64,000 bases of DNA, taken from Phascolomyces articulosus (Eukaryota > Mucoromycota > Mucoromycetes > Mucorales > Lichtheimiaceae). Location of the stretch: contig JAIXMP010000001.1 of assembly GCA_025677815.1 (NCBI GenBank), forward strand, positions 806,001-870,000, read 5' to 3'. Made by a program: the position numbers and the translations under genes. This document shows positions 62,732 through 64,000 of the stretch, piece after piece; within the stretch, counting starts at the first letter, position 1, and each line of letters opens with the position of its first letter. A model generated the notes under the pieces. It saw only the letters and a program-made list of their open reading frames with translations, did not search any database and was not told where the DNA came from.

Positions 62732-63474
62732 ATGGAGCACCATCAGTTGTCTTCCGTTCTGGAGGGCCAGGTGTGATGAACCTTTTTTATCAAATTTTTG
62801 AGTTCATAGTTACACTGAGTCTTTCTTTTTTATCATCCTTTGGGGGGAAAAGGGGAATGGATGGATTGAAATGATCATAAAAACTAATTCTTATTTTCTT
62901 TTTTATGATAATACAGGTTTTCTTTTTGAAGGAAAAAGGAATATAGGAATAGAGTCTTTTTTTTTTTGAATAAAATTTTTTCTTTTTGCATATATAAAAT
63001 AAGTTTTCTGTTTTCTGTTTTTGATATTGAAGCAAGAAAAGGTCATCTTTAGTGAATAACGCGAGATTGATGGAAAAGAAAAACTTGATGAAAAAGATTC
63101 TCGAGATCTACTTTTTTTTTTTCGAGTTTGACGTATAAAAATTTTTTCGCATTGGTTGTTCTAGCTCCGTTGTTTTCAATTTTTTTTTTATCAACAAGAT
63201 CCACTTTGTGAACAAGATACTTTTCAAGAAAAAAAACATTGCAAACAAGTCAATATTCATCAATAAATAGAAAAAGCAGCGGTTCCAAGTTAAATACCAC
63301 CTTACCTTTTCTCTGTTGCCCGTCTTGCTGATTTCTTACTGCTACGTATCATAATATGAAATGGGTGGTTTTCTTTTTCTTGAATAGCTTCGAAGTGTGG
63401 GCCCCAAGTTGTGTTTGTTACGTGATGAAGAAGGAAATGTAGATCTTAGAGCTGGGTTTCCACCTTTGCAATAA
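62732..63474 (+). CDS. Possible small two-exon gene or gene fragment
   Basis: Two pieces join in frame: 62732-62770 (MEHHQLSSVLEGQ, after an ATTAG) and 63388-63474 (LRSVGPKLCLLRDEEGN then VDLRAGFPPLQ and a stop, after a TAG acceptor). The second piece looks truly coding by composition. The proposed intron is 617 bases, much longer than others here, and its donor GTGTGA is weak, so the pairing is doubtful. The first piece could instead be read in another frame, and earlier exons may be missed. Family not recognised. Confidence 0.3.
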
Positions 63475-64000
63475 CTTTTTAACTATCTTCATCACACCCT
63501 AGAATTCCTCATGTCCATCGAGGCACTATAATATGTAGCTATTAATAACTTGATTGTCAGGTATAATAATGGGTTTTAAGATTCACAATAAAAAATACGC
63601 AGGTTATTTATTACCTTGAAACACGGCTTTAATCACAACAGCATTAGCCTAGCCAAAAACTTCATTTTGTTCATGACATCAATATAATGGGTTACCGCCT
63701 TAATAATTGATGTTCAGTTATATCCTTCTCATCGACGCGATATTCACTTGTTTTAAAACGCTTTGTACAAAATTATCACCTCTAAATTTTGCTGAATGAA
63801 TTGGATTGAATCCCTTTAACGTCATTGAATTTGGAGGGGGAGGGGAACAACTTAAAATCTTCAAAGATAAATATGAGATGACAACTTTAAAGAAGCTCTG
63901 TCTTTGAGGATTATGCAAAAATAGGAATGAACCATCTTTTTTTTTTTGTTTGAAAGCCCGTTTCATTTTCAATAAACTATAGATACACCCTTCTTTTTTC
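63475..64000. other. Window edge, no supported gene
   Basis: On the minus strand, 63718-63840 reads LKGFNPIHSAKFRGDNFVQSVLKQVN, which has an ankyrin-like look (G-x-x-P-I-H-x-A), but it is isolated and interrupted. It may belong to a gene or relic extending beyond the window. Confidence 0.3.

Overview
The window looks like nuclear DNA of an early-diverging filamentous fungus, most probably a Mucoromycota (Mucorales-type) species. Reasons: AT-rich intergenic DNA; intron-rich genes with mostly 50-130 base introns bounded by GTAAGT/GTATGT and TAG/CAG; a 375-residue fungal actin; an F-box/TPR-like relic; and a degraded multi-exon family of a kind I associate with Mucorales genomes. The clade is inferred from style and gene content, not from a search. 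There is no bacterial operon, CRISPR array, rRNA or convincing tRNA.

Left block (1.5-22.7 kb), dense and mostly housekeeping: a secreted nucleoside hydrolase (+), a three-finger C2H2 protein (-), an LRRC40-type leucine-rich repeat protein (+), a GSK3 kinase (+), actin (+), a 50-residue four-cysteine protein (+), a universal stress protein (-), an alpha/beta-hydrolase-fold membrane protein lacking its serine nucleophile (-), and mitochondrial serine hydroxymethyltransferase (-). All multi-exon models were rebuilt from splice signals, and exon phases add up.

Middle block (22.7-43.8 kb), gene-poor and disturbed: four members of one 2-oxoglutarate/Fe(II) dioxygenase family, three intact and one a pseudogene, share the same seven-exon layout and lie on both strands. 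Between and around them are a dead Myb-like gene, a dead F-box/leucine-rich gene and an LTR-retrotransposon remnant. This is the accessory part of the window: a local gene family growing and decaying among mobile-element debris.

Right block (43.8-62.5 kb), again mostly core genes: an ADAM-type membrane metalloprotease (+), mitochondrial GrpE (-), a relic of an unnamed multi-exon family (-), an Shr3/Psh3-type amino-acid-permease chaperone (+), an unrecognised PPxY-rich protein with a recurring short motif (+), and mitochondrial single-stranded DNA-binding protein (+). Three genes serve mitochondria (SHMT, GrpE, mtSSB), but they are scattered and nothing suggests co-regulation.

I found no clear new multi-gene system. 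The best leads are the dioxygenase array, the hydrolase with a glycine where the nucleophile belongs, and the PPxY/repeat protein, whose PPxY motifs recur in the tail of the ADAM protease.
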